Shown one piece after another: positions 1 through 8,838 of a DNA stretch of 64,000 bases; position 1 is the stretch's first letter, and each line of letters opens with the position of its first letter. A program made the position numbers and the translations under genes. The stretch lies in the NCBI RefSeq assembly GCF_030010625.1, contig NZ_JASCXN010000017.1, forward strand, positions 62,001-126,000. The letters run 5' to 3'. The notes beneath the pieces were generated by a model. It was not told where the DNA came from and did not search any database. It saw only the letters and a program-made list of their open reading frames with translations. This DNA is from Streptomyces sp. CC208A. GTDB lineage: Bacteria; Actinomycetota; Actinomycetes; Streptomycetales; Streptomycetaceae.

Positions 1-186
1 GTCGATGTGCGGCATACGGAGGTCCATGAGGACGACGTCGGGGGCGAGCCGGGCGACGAGGTCGGGGACCTCGCGCCCGTCGGAGCCCTCGCCGACGATC
101 CGGAGGGACTCGTCGCCGCCGAGCATCAGGGTGAGGCCCGCGCGGACCAGGGGGTCGTCGTCGACGACGAGGAGCCGGATGGTCAT
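1..186 (-). CDS. Response regulator, N-terminal part (cut by window edge)
   Basis: Receiver domain of a NarL/LuxR-type response regulator; only the first 62 residues lie in the window. The protein begins MTIRLLVVDDDPLV, with the acidic pocket at D9-D11 and the phosphoacceptor Asp at residue 55 (VVLMDLRMP). The start is the ATG whose complement is at 184-186; it overlaps the stop of the upstream histidine kinase in an ATGA, so the two are translationally coupled. The partner kinase is of the HisKA_3 type, so a C-terminal LuxR helix-turn-helix is expected beyond the edge but cannot be seen. Confidence 0.93.
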   Translation of the reverse strand, partial: MTIRLLVVDDDPLVRAGLTLMLGGDESLRIVGEGSDGREVPDLVARLAPDVVLMDLRMPHID

Positions 187-1397
187 GGGGGCCACGGTAG
201 CCAGGCGGTGAGGGCGAAGCCGCCGCCGGGGGCCGGTCCGTGGTCGAGGTGCCCGCCGGCGAGGGCGGCCCGCTCGGAGAGGCCGATGAGGCCCTGGCCG
301 GAGCCGGGGACGTGCGGCACGGGCCCGTCGGGGGCCGGGTTGCGGACCTCGACGGTGAGTCCGTCGCCGGGCCGGCCGCGCAGGGTGAGGGTGACCTCGG
401 CGCCGGGGGCGTGCTTGCGGGCGTTGGTCAGACCCTCCTGGGCGATCCGGTAGACGGTGCGGCCGGTGGCGGCGGGCACCGAGCCGGGGTCGTCGACCGA
501 GGAGTCGAGGACGACGCTCATCCCGGCCTCGCGGGACTCGTCGACGAGGGCGCCGAGGGTGGCGAGGGTCGGCTGCGGCCGGTCGCCGCCGCCGGTCTCC
601 TCGTCCGGGGCGCGGAGCACGCCGATGATCTCGCGCAGGTCCTGGAGGGCGTCGTGGGCGCTGTCTCGGATGACGCCGGCGGCGCGGGCGATCTGCTCGG
701 GCGGGGCGTCGGGGCGGAACTCCAGGGCTCCGGCGTGGACGCTGAGGAGGGTGAGGCGGTGGGCGAGGACGTCGTGCATCTCGCGGGCGATGGCCTCGCG
801 GGCGAGCCGCTGGGCCTGCGCGGCGCGCAGCCCGGCCTCCGCCTCGGCCCGCTCGGCGCGCTCGCGCAGCGCCTCGACGAGCTGGCGGCGGGATCGTACG
901 AGCATGCCCCAGGCGGTGACGAGGAGGATGAGGGCGACGCCCAGGACGATCCCGAGGAGGGTGCCGGTCTCGGGATCGGGGCGGACGAAGACGGTGGCGA
1001 GGGCCCCGGCGAGGGCGAGGGCGACGATCCAGGCGATGTCCCGGAAGGGGCGGCGGACGGCGACGCTGAAGAGGCCCGCGAGCATGGCGCCCGCGGCGGC
1101 CGGGACGAGGGCGCCGACGACCGCGAGGACGGCGGCGAGCCCGGTGGGCCACCGCCGGCGCAGCCAGAGCGCGCAGCAGGCGAGGGCGGCGGCGATCTGG
1201 TCGGTCAGGACGACGGGGCCGCTGTCGTACCGGGCGCTGGTGTCGAGGGCGACGAGTCCGAAGAAGGCGGCGAGCAGGAAGACGAGGGTGTCGACGACCC
1301 AGTCGCGGACGGTGCGGCGCGGCCGGGCGGCTCCGGTCCCGCCCGGTTCGAGCAGGTGGGAGGGGAGCAGCCGGCGCTGCCGGTCCGTACGCGTCAT
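183..1397 (-). CDS. Sensor histidine kinase, HisKA_3 (NarL-type partner)
   Basis: Membrane sensor kinase of 404 residues. Several hydrophobic segments span about residues 33-165. A short coiled coil follows, then the HisKA_3 dimerisation box AIAREMHDVLAHRL with the phosphorylated His near residue 208. The HATPase_c domain shows EGLTNARKHAPGA (N box) and GQGLIGLSERAALAGG (G boxes). I chose the ATG at 1397 (MTRTDRQRRLL) over an ATG 26 residues upstream because the upstream extension is not family-like. It forms an operon with the response regulator that runs off the left edge. The signal is unknown. Confidence 0.93.
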   Translation of the reverse strand: MTRTDRQRRLLPSHLLEPGGTGAARPRRTVRDWVVDTLVFLLAAFFGLVALDTSARYDSGPVVLTDQIAAALACCALWLRRRWPTGLAAVLAVVGALVPAAAGAMLAGLFSVAVRRPFRDIAWIVALALAGALATVFVRPDPETGTLLGIVLGVALILLVTAWGMLVRSRRQLVEALRERAERAEAEAGLRAAQAQRLAREAIAREMHDVLAHRLTLLSVHAGALEFRPDAPPEQIARAAGVIRDSAHDALQDLREIIGVLRAPDEETGGGDRPQPTLATLGALVDESREAGMSVVLDSSVDDPGSVPAATGRTVYRIAQEGLTNARKHAPGAEVTLTLRGRPGDGLTVEVRNPAPDGPVPHVPGSGQGLIGLSERAALAGGHLDHGPAPGGGFALTAWLPWPP

Positions 1398-1553
1398 GTT
1401 CGCAATGTACGCAGCCGGGGCCCGCCGCACCGCTCGCGCGGGCCCGTCCGCTACCGAAGTCGTACGGGTCGACACCCAGGTCGCGACTTAGGTCGCACGG
1501 CGGTGGACCGGGGGTGGACGCGGCGGGCCGCCGGTCGCGGCCAGGATCGCCGT

Positions 1554-1790
1554 ATGAGGAGATTTCTGGAGGTCACCGGTTTCCTGCTGACCGTCTTCGG
1601 CGTCTGCGGCGTGGTCCGCGAACTGACGGGCGGCTGGTTCTCGTTCATGGGCGCGACGCGCTTCCTGACCGAGAACGTGGGGGTCCTCGAAGGCCGGGAG
1701 GTCTTCGCGAACATCGTGCTCGCCGTCCTCGGCCTGGTCCTGATGATCGTCTCGGAGCGGGTGGGTAAGGACCGGGTGGAGAAGAGCTGA
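1554..1790 (+). CDS. Small two-helix membrane protein
   Basis: A 78-residue protein beginning MRRFLEVTGFLLTVFGVCGVV. It has two hydrophobic segments (about 5-20 and 50-68) separated by a polar loop, and a charged C terminus (SERVGKDRVEKS). The start ATG at 1554 lies about 160 bp from the divergent kinase start, so the two may share a promoter region. It resembles small Streptomyces membrane proteins of unknown function. No catalytic motif is visible. Confidence 0.7.
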   Translation: MRRFLEVTGFLLTVFGVCGVVRELTGGWFSFMGATRFLTENVGVLEGREVFANIVLAVLGLVLMIVSERVGKDRVEKS

Positions 1791-1798
1791 GCCGGGAT

Positions 1799-2716
1799 TC
1801 AGGGGGCGTCTGCGGCCCGGCGGCCCCAGGCCGTGCCGCCGAGGACGAGGGCGGCGCCCACGAGACCGAGGAGGCCGGGGCGGTCGCCGGCCAGGGCGAT
1901 GCCCGCGAGGGCGGCCCAGAGGGGTTCGGTGCCGAGCAGCAGGCTCACGCGGGACGGGGAGGTGCGGCGTACGGCCCACATCTGCACGAAGAAGGCGAAG
2001 AGCGTGCAGAAGACGGAGAGGAAGAGGAGCCCGGCCCACTCGCGGGGGCCGAAGTCGAGCGCGGTGGCCCAGGGGGTGGCGCCGTCGCCGGCGGCGGCGA
2101 GGACGGCGAAGACGAGGACGGCGGTGCCGAGCTGGACGGTGGTCAGGGAGAGGGAGTCGGCCGACCGGACGGCCTCGATCCGGGCCATGGCGAGGACGTG
2201 CACGGTCCGGGCGACCGCCGCCAGGAGGATCAGCAGGTCGCCGAGGGAGGGCGCGGTGAAGCCCGCCCCCTGGGTGAGCAGCACGACACCGGCGACGGAG
2301 AGCCCGGCGGCGCCGAGGAAACCGCGTGAGGGCCTGGTCCGGGTGACGGCGGCCTCGGCGAGCGGGGTGAAGATCATGGTGAGGCTGATGATCAGGCCCG
2401 CGTTGGTGGCGGAGGTGTGGACGACGCCGTACGTCTCCAGGAGGAAGATCCCGGCGAGGATCGCCCCGAGCAGCGCGGCCCCACGCCACTGCGCCCCGGT
2501 CAGCGCCCGCAGCCCGCGCCATCCGGCGGCGACCAGGACCGGCACCACGAGCGCGAAGCGCAGCACGAGGACGGCGACGACGGTGTGGCCGGTGGTGATG
2601 CCCTTGGCGGCGAGGTAGCTGCCGCCCCAGAAGACGGCGACGAGCAGCAGCGGCAGGTCGGTGAGCCAGGCGCGGCGCGGGGCGCCGAGGGCCATGGGCG
2701 CGGCGATCGAGGACAT
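1799..2716 (-). CDS. DMT-superfamily exporter (EamA family)
   Basis: Drug/metabolite transporter of about 305 residues with roughly ten membrane helices arranged as two EamA repeats. The first repeat starts LLLVAVFWGGSYLAAKGIT, the typical EamA opening, and the second is near LLILLAAVARTVHVLAMARIE. The family exports amino acids, nucleosides or drugs; the substrate cannot be read from the sequence. The start at 2716 (MSSIAAPMALG) is preferred; an in-frame ATG at 2770 would add 18 residues without membrane character. It is separated from the convergent small membrane gene by 8 bp. Confidence 0.88.
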   Translation of the reverse strand: MSSIAAPMALGAPRRAWLTDLPLLLVAVFWGGSYLAAKGITTGHTVVAVLVLRFALVVPVLVAAGWRGLRALTGAQWRGAALLGAILAGIFLLETYGVVHTSATNAGLIISLTMIFTPLAEAAVTRTRPSRGFLGAAGLSVAGVVLLTQGAGFTAPSLGDLLILLAAVARTVHVLAMARIEAVRSADSLSLTTVQLGTAVLVFAVLAAAGDGATPWATALDFGPREWAGLLFLSVFCTLFAFFVQMWAVRRTSPSRVSLLLGTEPLWAALAGIALAGDRPGLLGLVGAALVLGGTAWGRRAADAP

Positions 2717-2820
2717 GGCGGGCCGGTTCTCCCACGTTCGGAACGGGGTGGAGACTTCGGCGGCTCGCACTCGGAGCGATCACCGTACCCGGCGAGACCC
2801 GTGGTGGCTACACCCGTTTC

Positions 2821-3432
2821 TCAGGCGTAACTGCCGTAGGCGGGGCGGCCCGCGTGCTCGTAGGTGTGGAGGGTGACGCCCGCGCTCGTGACGCCGCTCC
2901 CGGCCAGTCGGAAGGCGGTCGGACGGGCCCCCTCGGGGAAGAGGCGGAGGCCGGTGCCGAGGACGACCGGGAAGACGAGCAGGTGGAGGGTGTCGATGAG
3001 GTCGTGGGCGAGGAGGGTGCGGGCGAGACCGCCGCTGCCGTGCATCTGGATCTCGCCGTCGAGGCTCTCCTTGAGCGCGGCGACCTCCTGGACGGCGTCC
3101 CCGCGCAGCAGGGTCGTACCGGCCCAGTCGGCGGATTCGAGGGTGGTGGTGGCGACGTACTTGGGCAGGGCGTTGAGCTTGGACGCGATGGGGTCCGCGG
3201 GGTCGGTCTGCTTCGGCCAGTAGCTCGCGAAGATGTCGTAGGTGCGGCGTCCGAGGAGGAAGGCGGCGGGCCGGGCGAAGACGTCGTTCATGAAGCGGCC
3301 GAAGTCGTCGTCCCCGTACGGCACGCTCCAGCCGCCGTGCGTGAAGCCGCCGCTGGTGTCCTCGTCGGGACCGCCGGGGGCCTGGTAGACGCCGTCGAGG
3401 GTGAGGAACTGGGTGAGGCTGAGGGTGGCCAT
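2821..3432 (-). CDS. Dihydrofolate-reductase-like (RibD C-terminal) protein
   Basis: A 203-residue RibD_C fold protein beginning MATLSLTQFLTLDGVYQAPGG. It carries family landmarks: LLGRRTYDIFASYWP, QMHGSGGLARTLLAHDLIDTL as GSxxLxxxLL, and LLVFPVVLGTGLRLFPEG near the C terminus. Members are NADPH-dependent reductases related to riboflavin deaminase-reductase, usually with unknown substrates. An in-frame extension to 3504 exists but does not look like the family. It is divergent from the SDR gene at 3603. Confidence 0.88.
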   Translation of the reverse strand: MATLSLTQFLTLDGVYQAPGGPDEDTSGGFTHGGWSVPYGDDDFGRFMNDVFARPAAFLLGRRTYDIFASYWPKQTDPADPIASKLNALPKYVATTTLESADWAGTTLLRGDAVQEVAALKESLDGEIQMHGSGGLARTLLAHDLIDTLHLLVFPVVLGTGLRLFPEGARPTAFRLAGSGVTSAGVTLHTYEHAGRPAYGSYA

Positions 3433-3602
3433 GAGGGATGCCCTTTCTGTTCTCCGGACCATCGTGTCCCACCCCTTCCGACTCCACCGCCCGGCGGAAC
3501 TCATCGGTGCACGGGTCGGCGTCCGATTCCCGCCGGTGGCCGGGCCCTCCGCCGACTTTCATTGAAACCGCAACCAGTCGGCGCTTCTCACGGAGGTTCG
3601 GT

Positions 3603-4343
3603 ATGTCCACGATGAACGGCACGGTGGCCCTGGTGACGGGCGGCAGCCGGGGCATCGGCGCGGCGACGGCGGTGCGGCTCGCCCGGGAGGGCGCGGACGT
3701 GGCCTTCAGCTACGTACGCGACGAGGCGGCGGCCGCGAAGGTCGCGGCCCGCATCGAGGCGGCCGGGCGGCGGGCCCTGCCGCTGCGCGCCGACGCGGCC
3801 GACGCCGGGGACGCGGCGGGCGTGGTGCACCGGGCGGCGGACGACCTGGGCCGGCTCGACGTGCTGGTGAACAACGTCGGGATCGGCGTGCTCGGCCCGC
3901 TGGGGTCGCTGGCGCTCTCCGACGTGGACCGGGTGCTCGCGGTGAACGTCCGGGCGGCCTTCCTCGCCTCCCAGGCGGCGGCCGGGCGGATGACGGACGG
4001 CGGGCGGATCGTGACGATCGGCACCTGCATGACCCAGCGGGTGCCCGGCCCCGGCGGCACGCTCTACGCGATGAGCAAAGCCGCGCTGACCGGTCTGAAC
4101 CGGGCGCTGGCCCGGGAGCTGGGCGGCCGCGGCATCACCGCGAACCTCGTCCGTCCGGGGCCGGTCGACACCGACATGAACCCGGCGGGCGGGCCGTACG
4201 CGGAAGGGCAGGCGGCGCTGACGGCCCTTGGCCGCTTCGGCACGCCGGAGGAGGTGGCGGCGGCGGTCGCCTATCTGGCGGGCCCGGAGGGCCGGTACGT
4301 GACGGGCGCCGAGCTGTCGGTGGACGGCGGCCACGCCGCGTAG
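3603..4343 (+). CDS. SDR-family oxidoreductase (3-oxoacyl reductase-like)
   Basis: Short-chain dehydrogenase of 246 residues. The Rossmann motif TGGSRGIG is at residues 12-19, and the NNVG motif follows. The active-site region contains IVTIGTCMTQ and YAMSKAALTGLNRAL (YxxxK). The usual Ser two turns before the Tyr falls in a divergent stretch. The C terminus VTGAELSVDGGHAA is typical of FabG-like enzymes. The ATG at 3603 has GGAGG 8 bp upstream, which decides the start. Substrate unknown. Confidence 0.92.
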   Translation: MSTMNGTVALVTGGSRGIGAATAVRLAREGADVAFSYVRDEAAAAKVAARIEAAGRRALPLRADAADAGDAAGVVHRAADDLGRLDVLVNNVGIGVLGPLGSLALSDVDRVLAVNVRAAFLASQAAAGRMTDGGRIVTIGTCMTQRVPGPGGTLYAMSKAALTGLNRALARELGGRGITANLVRPGPVDTDMNPAGGPYAEGQAALTALGRFGTPEEVAAAVAYLAGPEGRYVTGAELSVDGGHAA

Positions 4344-4356
4344 CCGGGGGAAGGGC

Positions 4357-4398
4357 CGCGAGGGCGCGCCGGTGCTGTCGGGTCGGCGCGCCCTCGCG
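4357..4398. terminator. Bidirectional terminator, 14-bp perfect stem
   Basis: The arms 4357-4370 (CGCGAGGGCGCGCC) and 4385-4398 are perfect inverted repeats with a 14-nt loop. They lie between the convergent SDR and allantoicase genes. A second, less perfect GC-rich hairpin follows near 4456-4491, and the motif GTCGTACGG is repeated near 4500-4540. Confidence 0.7.
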
Positions 4399-4541
4399 AG
4401 CGGGGCGGGGTGTCGTACCCGCCCGGTCAGGGGGCCCGGAGGAGGCTCCGGGCGGTCCGGGGCCGGGCCGGTGTCGGCCGGCCGGCCCCGGAGGCGTACG
4501 GACCGCGGAGTCGTACGGTCCCCGGAGTCGTACGGCTGCGG

Positions 4542-5660
4542 TCAGCCGCCGAGCTCCTGGTGGCGGGCGGTCAGCCGCGCCGCGCCGGCTTCGGTCAGGG
4601 AGCCGAAGAGGCGGAGGCGGGAGATGCCGCCGTCCGGGTAGATGTCGATCCGCACCCGGGAGCCGACCGCCGGCGCGTCGAGGACGAAGCGGTGGTTGGT
4701 GTCGGGCTGGAGGCGGGTCCGGGGCAGGATCTCGGTCCAGTCCTCCGAGCCCTCGGCGGCGACGGAGAGCGCGGCCCAGCCGGCGCTGTTGCCCTTGAGG
4801 TACGCGGTGTCGATCTCGACGGCGCGGATCTCGGACTCGGCGGCGAGGGCGTAGCGGATCCAGTCGTTGCCCTTGTCGCGGCGGCGGCGGGTCTCCCAGC
4901 CGTCGTCCATCTTGCGGGAGCGGCCGGGCTGGATGGTGTTGGTGGCCGGCGAGTAGAAGCGGTCGGAGGCGTCCTCGACCTGCCCGCCGTTCTCCAGGGC
5001 GGCCAGGTCGAACGTACCGAGGACGCCGAGCCACGCCGGGTCGGGGGCGACCTCGCCGTACACGCGGAGGCGGGCGATGCCGCCGTCCGGGTGCTGGTTG
5101 ACGCGGAGGTGGGTGAAGCGCTGCTCGACGTCGACGGCGAAGCCGTTGGCGGCGTGGCCGCCGATGGCGGTGCGCGGGACGAGGACCGTCCACTTCACGT
5201 CGTCGGCGAGGAGGTCCTCGGGCGAGGGCGAGCCGGGTACGGAGGCGGCCTCGACGGAGACGGCTTGGGGGTAGTTGCCGCGGAAGTGGGCGGTGTCGAC
5301 GACGATGCCGCGGATCACGCCGGGGGCGCCGAGCCGGACGAGGGCCCAGTCGTGGTCGTCCTCGGTGGGGTGCGGCTCGGCGGCGGAGACGCCGCGTCGG
5401 CGGCGGGTCTCCCAGCCGTCCATGATCTTGCCCTTGTGGCCGAAGTGCTCGGGGTCGAACTCGGCGGCCTCGGGCTTGAGGAGGTTCTCGCGCTCGGCGA
5501 AGAACTCGTCGTTGGCGGCGATGACGCCGGCGCCGAGGCGGCGGTCGGCGAGGTCCGCGTACTGGGTGAAGGGGAACTCGGCCGTGCGGTAGTCGGCGTA
5601 CGGGTCGCCGCCGCCGTAGGGGCTGGCGTCGCCGGTGAAGGAGGGTATGCCGGTGCTCAC
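4542..5660 (-). CDS. alc: Allantoicase
   Basis: Cytosolic allantoicase of 372 residues that hydrolyses allantoate to ureidoglycolate and urea. Two allantoicase domains are visible. Each contains the repeated signature DGWETRRRR followed by D/N-W-x-x-x-R-L/Y: KIMDGWETRRRRG near residue 78 and KMDDGWETRRRRDKGND near residue 250. Each domain ends in a PDGGI(A/S)RLR(V/L)(Y/F)G motif. It lies 3 bp downstream of allantoinase, so the two are co-transcribed and act in sequence. No ureidoglycolate lyase follows it. Confidence 0.96.
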   Translation of the reverse strand: MSTGIPSFTGDASPYGGGDPYADYRTAEFPFTQYADLADRRLGAGVIAANDEFFAERENLLKPEAAEFDPEHFGHKGKIMDGWETRRRRGVSAAEPHPTEDDHDWALVRLGAPGVIRGIVVDTAHFRGNYPQAVSVEAASVPGSPSPEDLLADDVKWTVLVPRTAIGGHAANGFAVDVEQRFTHLRVNQHPDGGIARLRVYGEVAPDPAWLGVLGTFDLAALENGGQVEDASDRFYSPATNTIQPGRSRKMDDGWETRRRRDKGNDWIRYALAAESEIRAVEIDTAYLKGNSAGWAALSVAAEGSEDWTEILPRTRLQPDTNHRFVLDAPAVGSRVRIDIYPDGGISRLRLFGSLTEAGAARLTARHQELGG

Positions 5661-5663
5661 GGG

Positions 5664-7001
5664 TCAGTTGTTCCTTTCGAGGAGGCGGCCGGAGGGCTCG
5701 GCCAGGGTGCCGCGGTCGTTGATCTTCACGCCGCGCAGCCAGGTGGAGGTGACGACGCCGTGGAGGGTCCTGCCCGCGTAGGCGGTGATGCGGTTGCGGT
5801 GCTGGAGCTCGACGGGGTCGACGGTGAAGGTCGCGTCGGGGTCGAGGACGGCGAAGTCGGCGTCGCGGCCGGCCTCGATGGCGCCCTTCCGGTCGAGTCC
5901 GGCGAGGCGGGCGGGGGCCTCGGACATCCAGCGCACCACGTCGGTGAGGTCGAAGCCGCGGCGGCGGGCCTCGGTCCAGATGGCGGGCAGGCCGAGCTGG
6001 AGCGAGGAGATGCCGCCCCAGGCGGAGGAGAAGTCCGGCGTCTTCAGGTCGACGGTGGACGGGGAGTGGTCCGAGACGACGCAGTCGATGACGCCGTCGG
6101 CGAGCCCCTGCCAGAGCGCGTCCTGGTTGACGGCCTCGCGGATCGGCGGGCAGCACTTGAACTCGGTGGCGCCGTCCGGGATCTCCTCGGCGGTGAGGGT
6201 GAGGAAGTGCGGGCAGGACTCGACGGTCACCTTGACGCCCTCGGCCTTGGCGGCGGCGATGAGCGGCAGCGCGTCGGAGGAGGAGAGGTGGAGGACGTGG
6301 ACGCGGGCGTCGAGCCGCCGGGCCTGGTTGATCAGGTTCTCGATGGCGGTGTTCTCGGCGTCGCGGGGCCGGGAGGCGAGGAAGTCGGCGTACCGGGAGG
6401 AGGACTTCTGCGGGGCGGCGGCGAGGTGGTGGGGGTCCTCGGCGTGCACGATCATCAGCCCGCCGAAGCCGGCGATCTCGGCGAGGGAGCGGGTCAGCTG
6501 CTCCTGGTCGAGCTCGGGGAACTCCTCCACGCCGGAGGGCGACAGGAAGCATTTGAAGCCGTACACGCCGGCGTCGTGCAGGGGGCGCAGGTCCTTGACG
6601 TTGTCGGGCAGGGCGCCGCCCCAGAAGCCGACGTCGACGTGGGCCTTGGGCCGGGCCACCTCCTGCTTGACCCGCAGGTTCTCCACGGTGGTGGTCGGCG
6701 GCAGCGAGTTGAGCGGCATGTCGACGATCGTGGTGATGCCGCCGGCGGCGGCCGCGCGGGTGGCGGTCCAGAACCCCTCCCACTCGGTGCGGCCGGGGTC
6801 GTTCACGTGGACGTGGGAGTCGACGAGACCGGGGAGGACGACGTCGTCGCCCACGTCCTCCAGGACCGCTCCGGCCGGCGCCTCGGCGTCGTACGGCAGC
6901 ACCGCCGCGATCGTCCCGCCCGAGACGGCGATGGCCGCGGGCCGGGTGCCCTCCGGGGTGATGACCCGTGTCGAGCGCAGTACGAGATTGACGTCCACCA
7001 T
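5664..7001 (-). CDS. allB: Allantoinase
   Basis: Amidohydrolase of 445 residues opening allantoin to allantoate. The metal site HxH is in GLVDSHVHVNDPGRTEWEGF. VYGFKCFLSPSG holds the lysine that is carboxylated in the family. Further metal and catalytic positions lie in the LHVLHLSSSD segment and at CVVSDHSP. The start is the ATG at 7001 (MVDVNLVLRS); an ATG 11 residues earlier lacks family character. The upstream region has a 17-bp palindrome at 7055-7071 and a pair of 15-bp operators at 7148-7183, shared with the divergent regulator. Confidence 0.96.
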   Translation of the reverse strand: MVDVNLVLRSTRVITPEGTRPAAIAVSGGTIAAVLPYDAEAPAGAVLEDVGDDVVLPGLVDSHVHVNDPGRTEWEGFWTATRAAAAGGITTIVDMPLNSLPPTTTVENLRVKQEVARPKAHVDVGFWGGALPDNVKDLRPLHDAGVYGFKCFLSPSGVEEFPELDQEQLTRSLAEIAGFGGLMIVHAEDPHHLAAAPQKSSSRYADFLASRPRDAENTAIENLINQARRLDARVHVLHLSSSDALPLIAAAKAEGVKVTVESCPHFLTLTAEEIPDGATEFKCCPPIREAVNQDALWQGLADGVIDCVVSDHSPSTVDLKTPDFSSAWGGISSLQLGLPAIWTEARRRGFDLTDVVRWMSEAPARLAGLDRKGAIEAGRDADFAVLDPDATFTVDPVELQHRNRITAYAGRTLHGVVTSTWLRGVKINDRGTLAEPSGRLLERNN

Positions 7002-7054
7002 GCCCCTTTCCCGTTCCGCTTCCCGGAGCCTCACGGAGCTTCACGAAGCAGAAA

Positions 7055-7071
7055 TTCAACGAACTGTTGAA
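7055..7071. promoter_or_regulatory. Type-2 palindromic operator TTCAAC-N5-GTTGAA (allB)
   Basis: TTCAACGAACTGTTGAA has perfect 6-bp arms around five bases, 54 bp upstream of the allB start codon. The same palindrome recurs upstream of aceB (13054), uraD (25256) and katA (27981). The binding protein is unknown; I suspect the HTH protein at 25338-25706. Confidence 0.75.
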
Positions 7072-7147
7072 GGAGTCTGCGGCCGGGACGACATGCCGTC
7101 AAGGGCGGGTCCATCTCGGCGACGTCCGAGGAAGTCGACTTAGAGGT

Positions 7148-7183
7148 TTCCACAAAGTGGAATGCGAATTTCGTACAGTAGAA
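7148..7183. promoter_or_regulatory. Type-1 operator pair (allB/allR), 21 bp apart
   Basis: Site one at 7148-7162 is TTCCACAAAGTGGAA, a perfect palindrome around the central base. Site two at 7169-7183 is TTTCGTACAGTAGAA. The centres (7155 and 7176) are 21 bp apart, two helical turns. The pair sits between divergent allB and the IclR gene and is the likely autoregulatory site of AllR. Apart from these operators and the palindrome at 7055, the 346-bp gap 7002-7347 shows nothing else obvious. Confidence 0.75.
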
Positions 7184-7347
7184 GGTAGCTCCGCACAGGC
7201 GGGGCGGACCCGGCCCCTGCCGAGCAGCCGCCGACAACGGACAAACACCCCGCTGACCGGCCCGGACGCCGGGCCCCGCACACGGTGCACGGCCCGGCGG
7301 CCCGGTAGGCTGCTGCCTTGCCCGCCTGCCCCGAAAGGACCGTTGCC

Positions 7348-8154
7348 GTGCCGACGTCCAGCGCCAGCACCACCGAGGCCGCCAAGCCCGCCGCGAGCGG
7401 AGGCGTCCAGTCCCTCGAGCGCGCCTTCGACCTCCTGGAACGGATGGCCGACGCCGGGGGCGAGGTCGGGCTGAGCGAGCTCTCCGCCAGCAGCGGACTG
7501 CCTCTGCCCACTATTCACCGTCTGATGCGCACCCTGGTCGCCTGCGGCTACGTCCGCCAGCAGCCCAACCGCCGGTACGCGCTCGGCCCCCGCCTGATCC
7601 GCCTCGGCGAGTCCGCCTCCCGTCTCCTCGGCACCTGGGCCCGCCCCTACCTGGCGCGGCTCGTCGAGGAGACCGGCGAGACGGCGAACATGGCCCTGCT
7701 CGATGGCGACGAGATCGTGTACGTCGCCCAGGTGCCGTCCAAGCACTCCATGCGCATGTTCACCGAGGTCGGCCGCCGGGTGCTGCCGCACTCCACGGGC
7801 GTCGGCAAGGCGCTGCTGGCGCACACCCCGGACGACGAGGTGCGCGCCCTGCTCGCCCGCACCGGCATGCCGGCCGCCACGGAGAAGACCATCACCACGC
7901 CGGACGGCTTCCTCTCGGCGCTGGCGGCGGTGCGGGAGGCGGGGTACGCCGTCGACGACAACGAGCAGGAGATAGGGGTCCGCTGCCTCGCGGTCTCCGT
8001 CCCCGACTCCCCGACCGCGGCGGCCATCTCCATCTCGGGCCCGGCGGGCCGCGTCACCGAGGCCGCCACGGAGAAGATCGTCCCCATCCTCCAGCAGGTG
8101 GCCCGCGAACTCTCCACGGCCCTCACGACCACGGCCCCCAACGGCGCGCAGTAA
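7348..8154 (+). CDS. allR: IclR-family regulator of allantoin/glyoxylate genes (AllR-like)
   Basis: A 268-residue IclR-family protein. The winged helix-turn-helix spans about residues 20-80 (VGLSELSASSGLPLPTIHRL). It is followed by the effector domain with LPHSTGVGKALLA and VDDNEQEIGVRCLAVSV. The start is GTG at 7348, with GAAAGGA at 7333-7339 correctly placed; a TTG ten codons upstream lacks a ribosome site. It is divergent from allB-alc. In Streptomyces an AllR of this family is known to repress allantoin and glyoxylate genes, and the paired 15-bp operators here fit that role. The gene symbol rests on context. Confidence 0.9.
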   Translation: MPTSSASTTEAAKPAASGGVQSLERAFDLLERMADAGGEVGLSELSASSGLPLPTIHRLMRTLVACGYVRQQPNRRYALGPRLIRLGESASRLLGTWARPYLARLVEETGETANMALLDGDEIVYVAQVPSKHSMRMFTEVGRRVLPHSTGVGKALLAHTPDDEVRALLARTGMPAATEKTITTPDGFLSALAAVREAGYAVDDNEQEIGVRCLAVSVPDSPTAAAISISGPAGRVTEAATEKIVPILQQVARELSTALTTTAPNGAQ

Positions 8155-8157
8155 CGG

Positions 8158-8838
8158 TCAGGCCGCGGCGACCGCCGTCAGACGGCCGTCCTGGACCGTG
8201 ACCGTCTCGTCGGCGGCGTCCAGGTGCGCCCGGTCGTGCGTCACGAGGACCGTCGCCGTCGCCCGCTCCCGCGTCAGCCGCGCGAGCAGGGCGACGACCG
8301 CCGCGCCCCGCTCGTGGTCGAGCGCGCTCGTCGGCTCGTCGACGAGCAGCACCGCGGGCTCGTTCATCAGCGCCCGCGCGATGTTGACGCGCTGGCGCTG
8401 GCCGCCGGAGAGCTGGTGCGGGCGGCGCGAGGCCCGGTCCGCGAGGCCGACCGCGTCGAGCAGGTCCATGGCCCGGCCCCGTACCGACGCCGGCGGACGC
8501 CCCGACAGGTGCGCCATGACCTGGAGCTGTTCGACCGCCGTCAGCGAGGGCAGCAGGTTCGGCTGCTGGAAGACGATCCCGATCGACCTCCGCCGCAGCT
8601 CCGCCCGCCCCGCCGCGTCGAGCCCCGCCGTGTCCGTGCCGGCGACGACGACCCGACCCCGGTCGGGGGTCACCAGGGTCGCGGCGACGGCCAGCAGGCT
8701 GGACTTGCCGGAGCCGGAGGGCCCGACGACGGCCGTCAGGCGGCCCGGCGGGACCGCCAGGGAGACCGCGTCGAGAGCGGTGAGCCGCCCGTCGCCGTCC
8801 GGGTAGGTCAGGGTCACGGCATCGAGTTCGAGGCTCAT
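8158..8838 (-). CDS. ABC transporter ATPase (MacB/LolD-like)
   Basis: ATP-binding subunit of 226 residues. Walker A is GPSGSGKSS near residue 39, the Q-loop is IGIVFQQPNLLPSL, the signature is LSGGQRQRVNIARAL, and Walker B is AVLLVDEPTSALD. It overlaps the upstream FtsX-type permease by an ATGA at 8835-8838. The pair forms an exporter or extrusion complex at the membrane, with substrate unknown. A two-component system is encoded divergently and is its probable regulator. Confidence 0.94.
   Translation of the reverse strand: MSLELDAVTLTYPDGDGRLTALDAVSLAVPPGRLTAVVGPSGSGKSSLLAVAATLVTPDRGRVVVAGTDTAGLDAAGRAELRRRSIGIVFQQPNLLPSLTAVEQLQVMAHLSGRPPASVRGRAMDLLDAVGLADRASRRPHQLSGGQRQRVNIARALMNEPAVLLVDEPTSALDHERGAAVVALLARLTRERATATVLVTHDRAHLDAADETVTVQDGRLTAVAAA

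Noticed and set aside
4410..7070. Long + strand open frame opposite allantoicase and allantoinase
   Set aside because: Val/Gly/Asp-rich shadow translation with no domain; both minus-strand genes are unmistakable.
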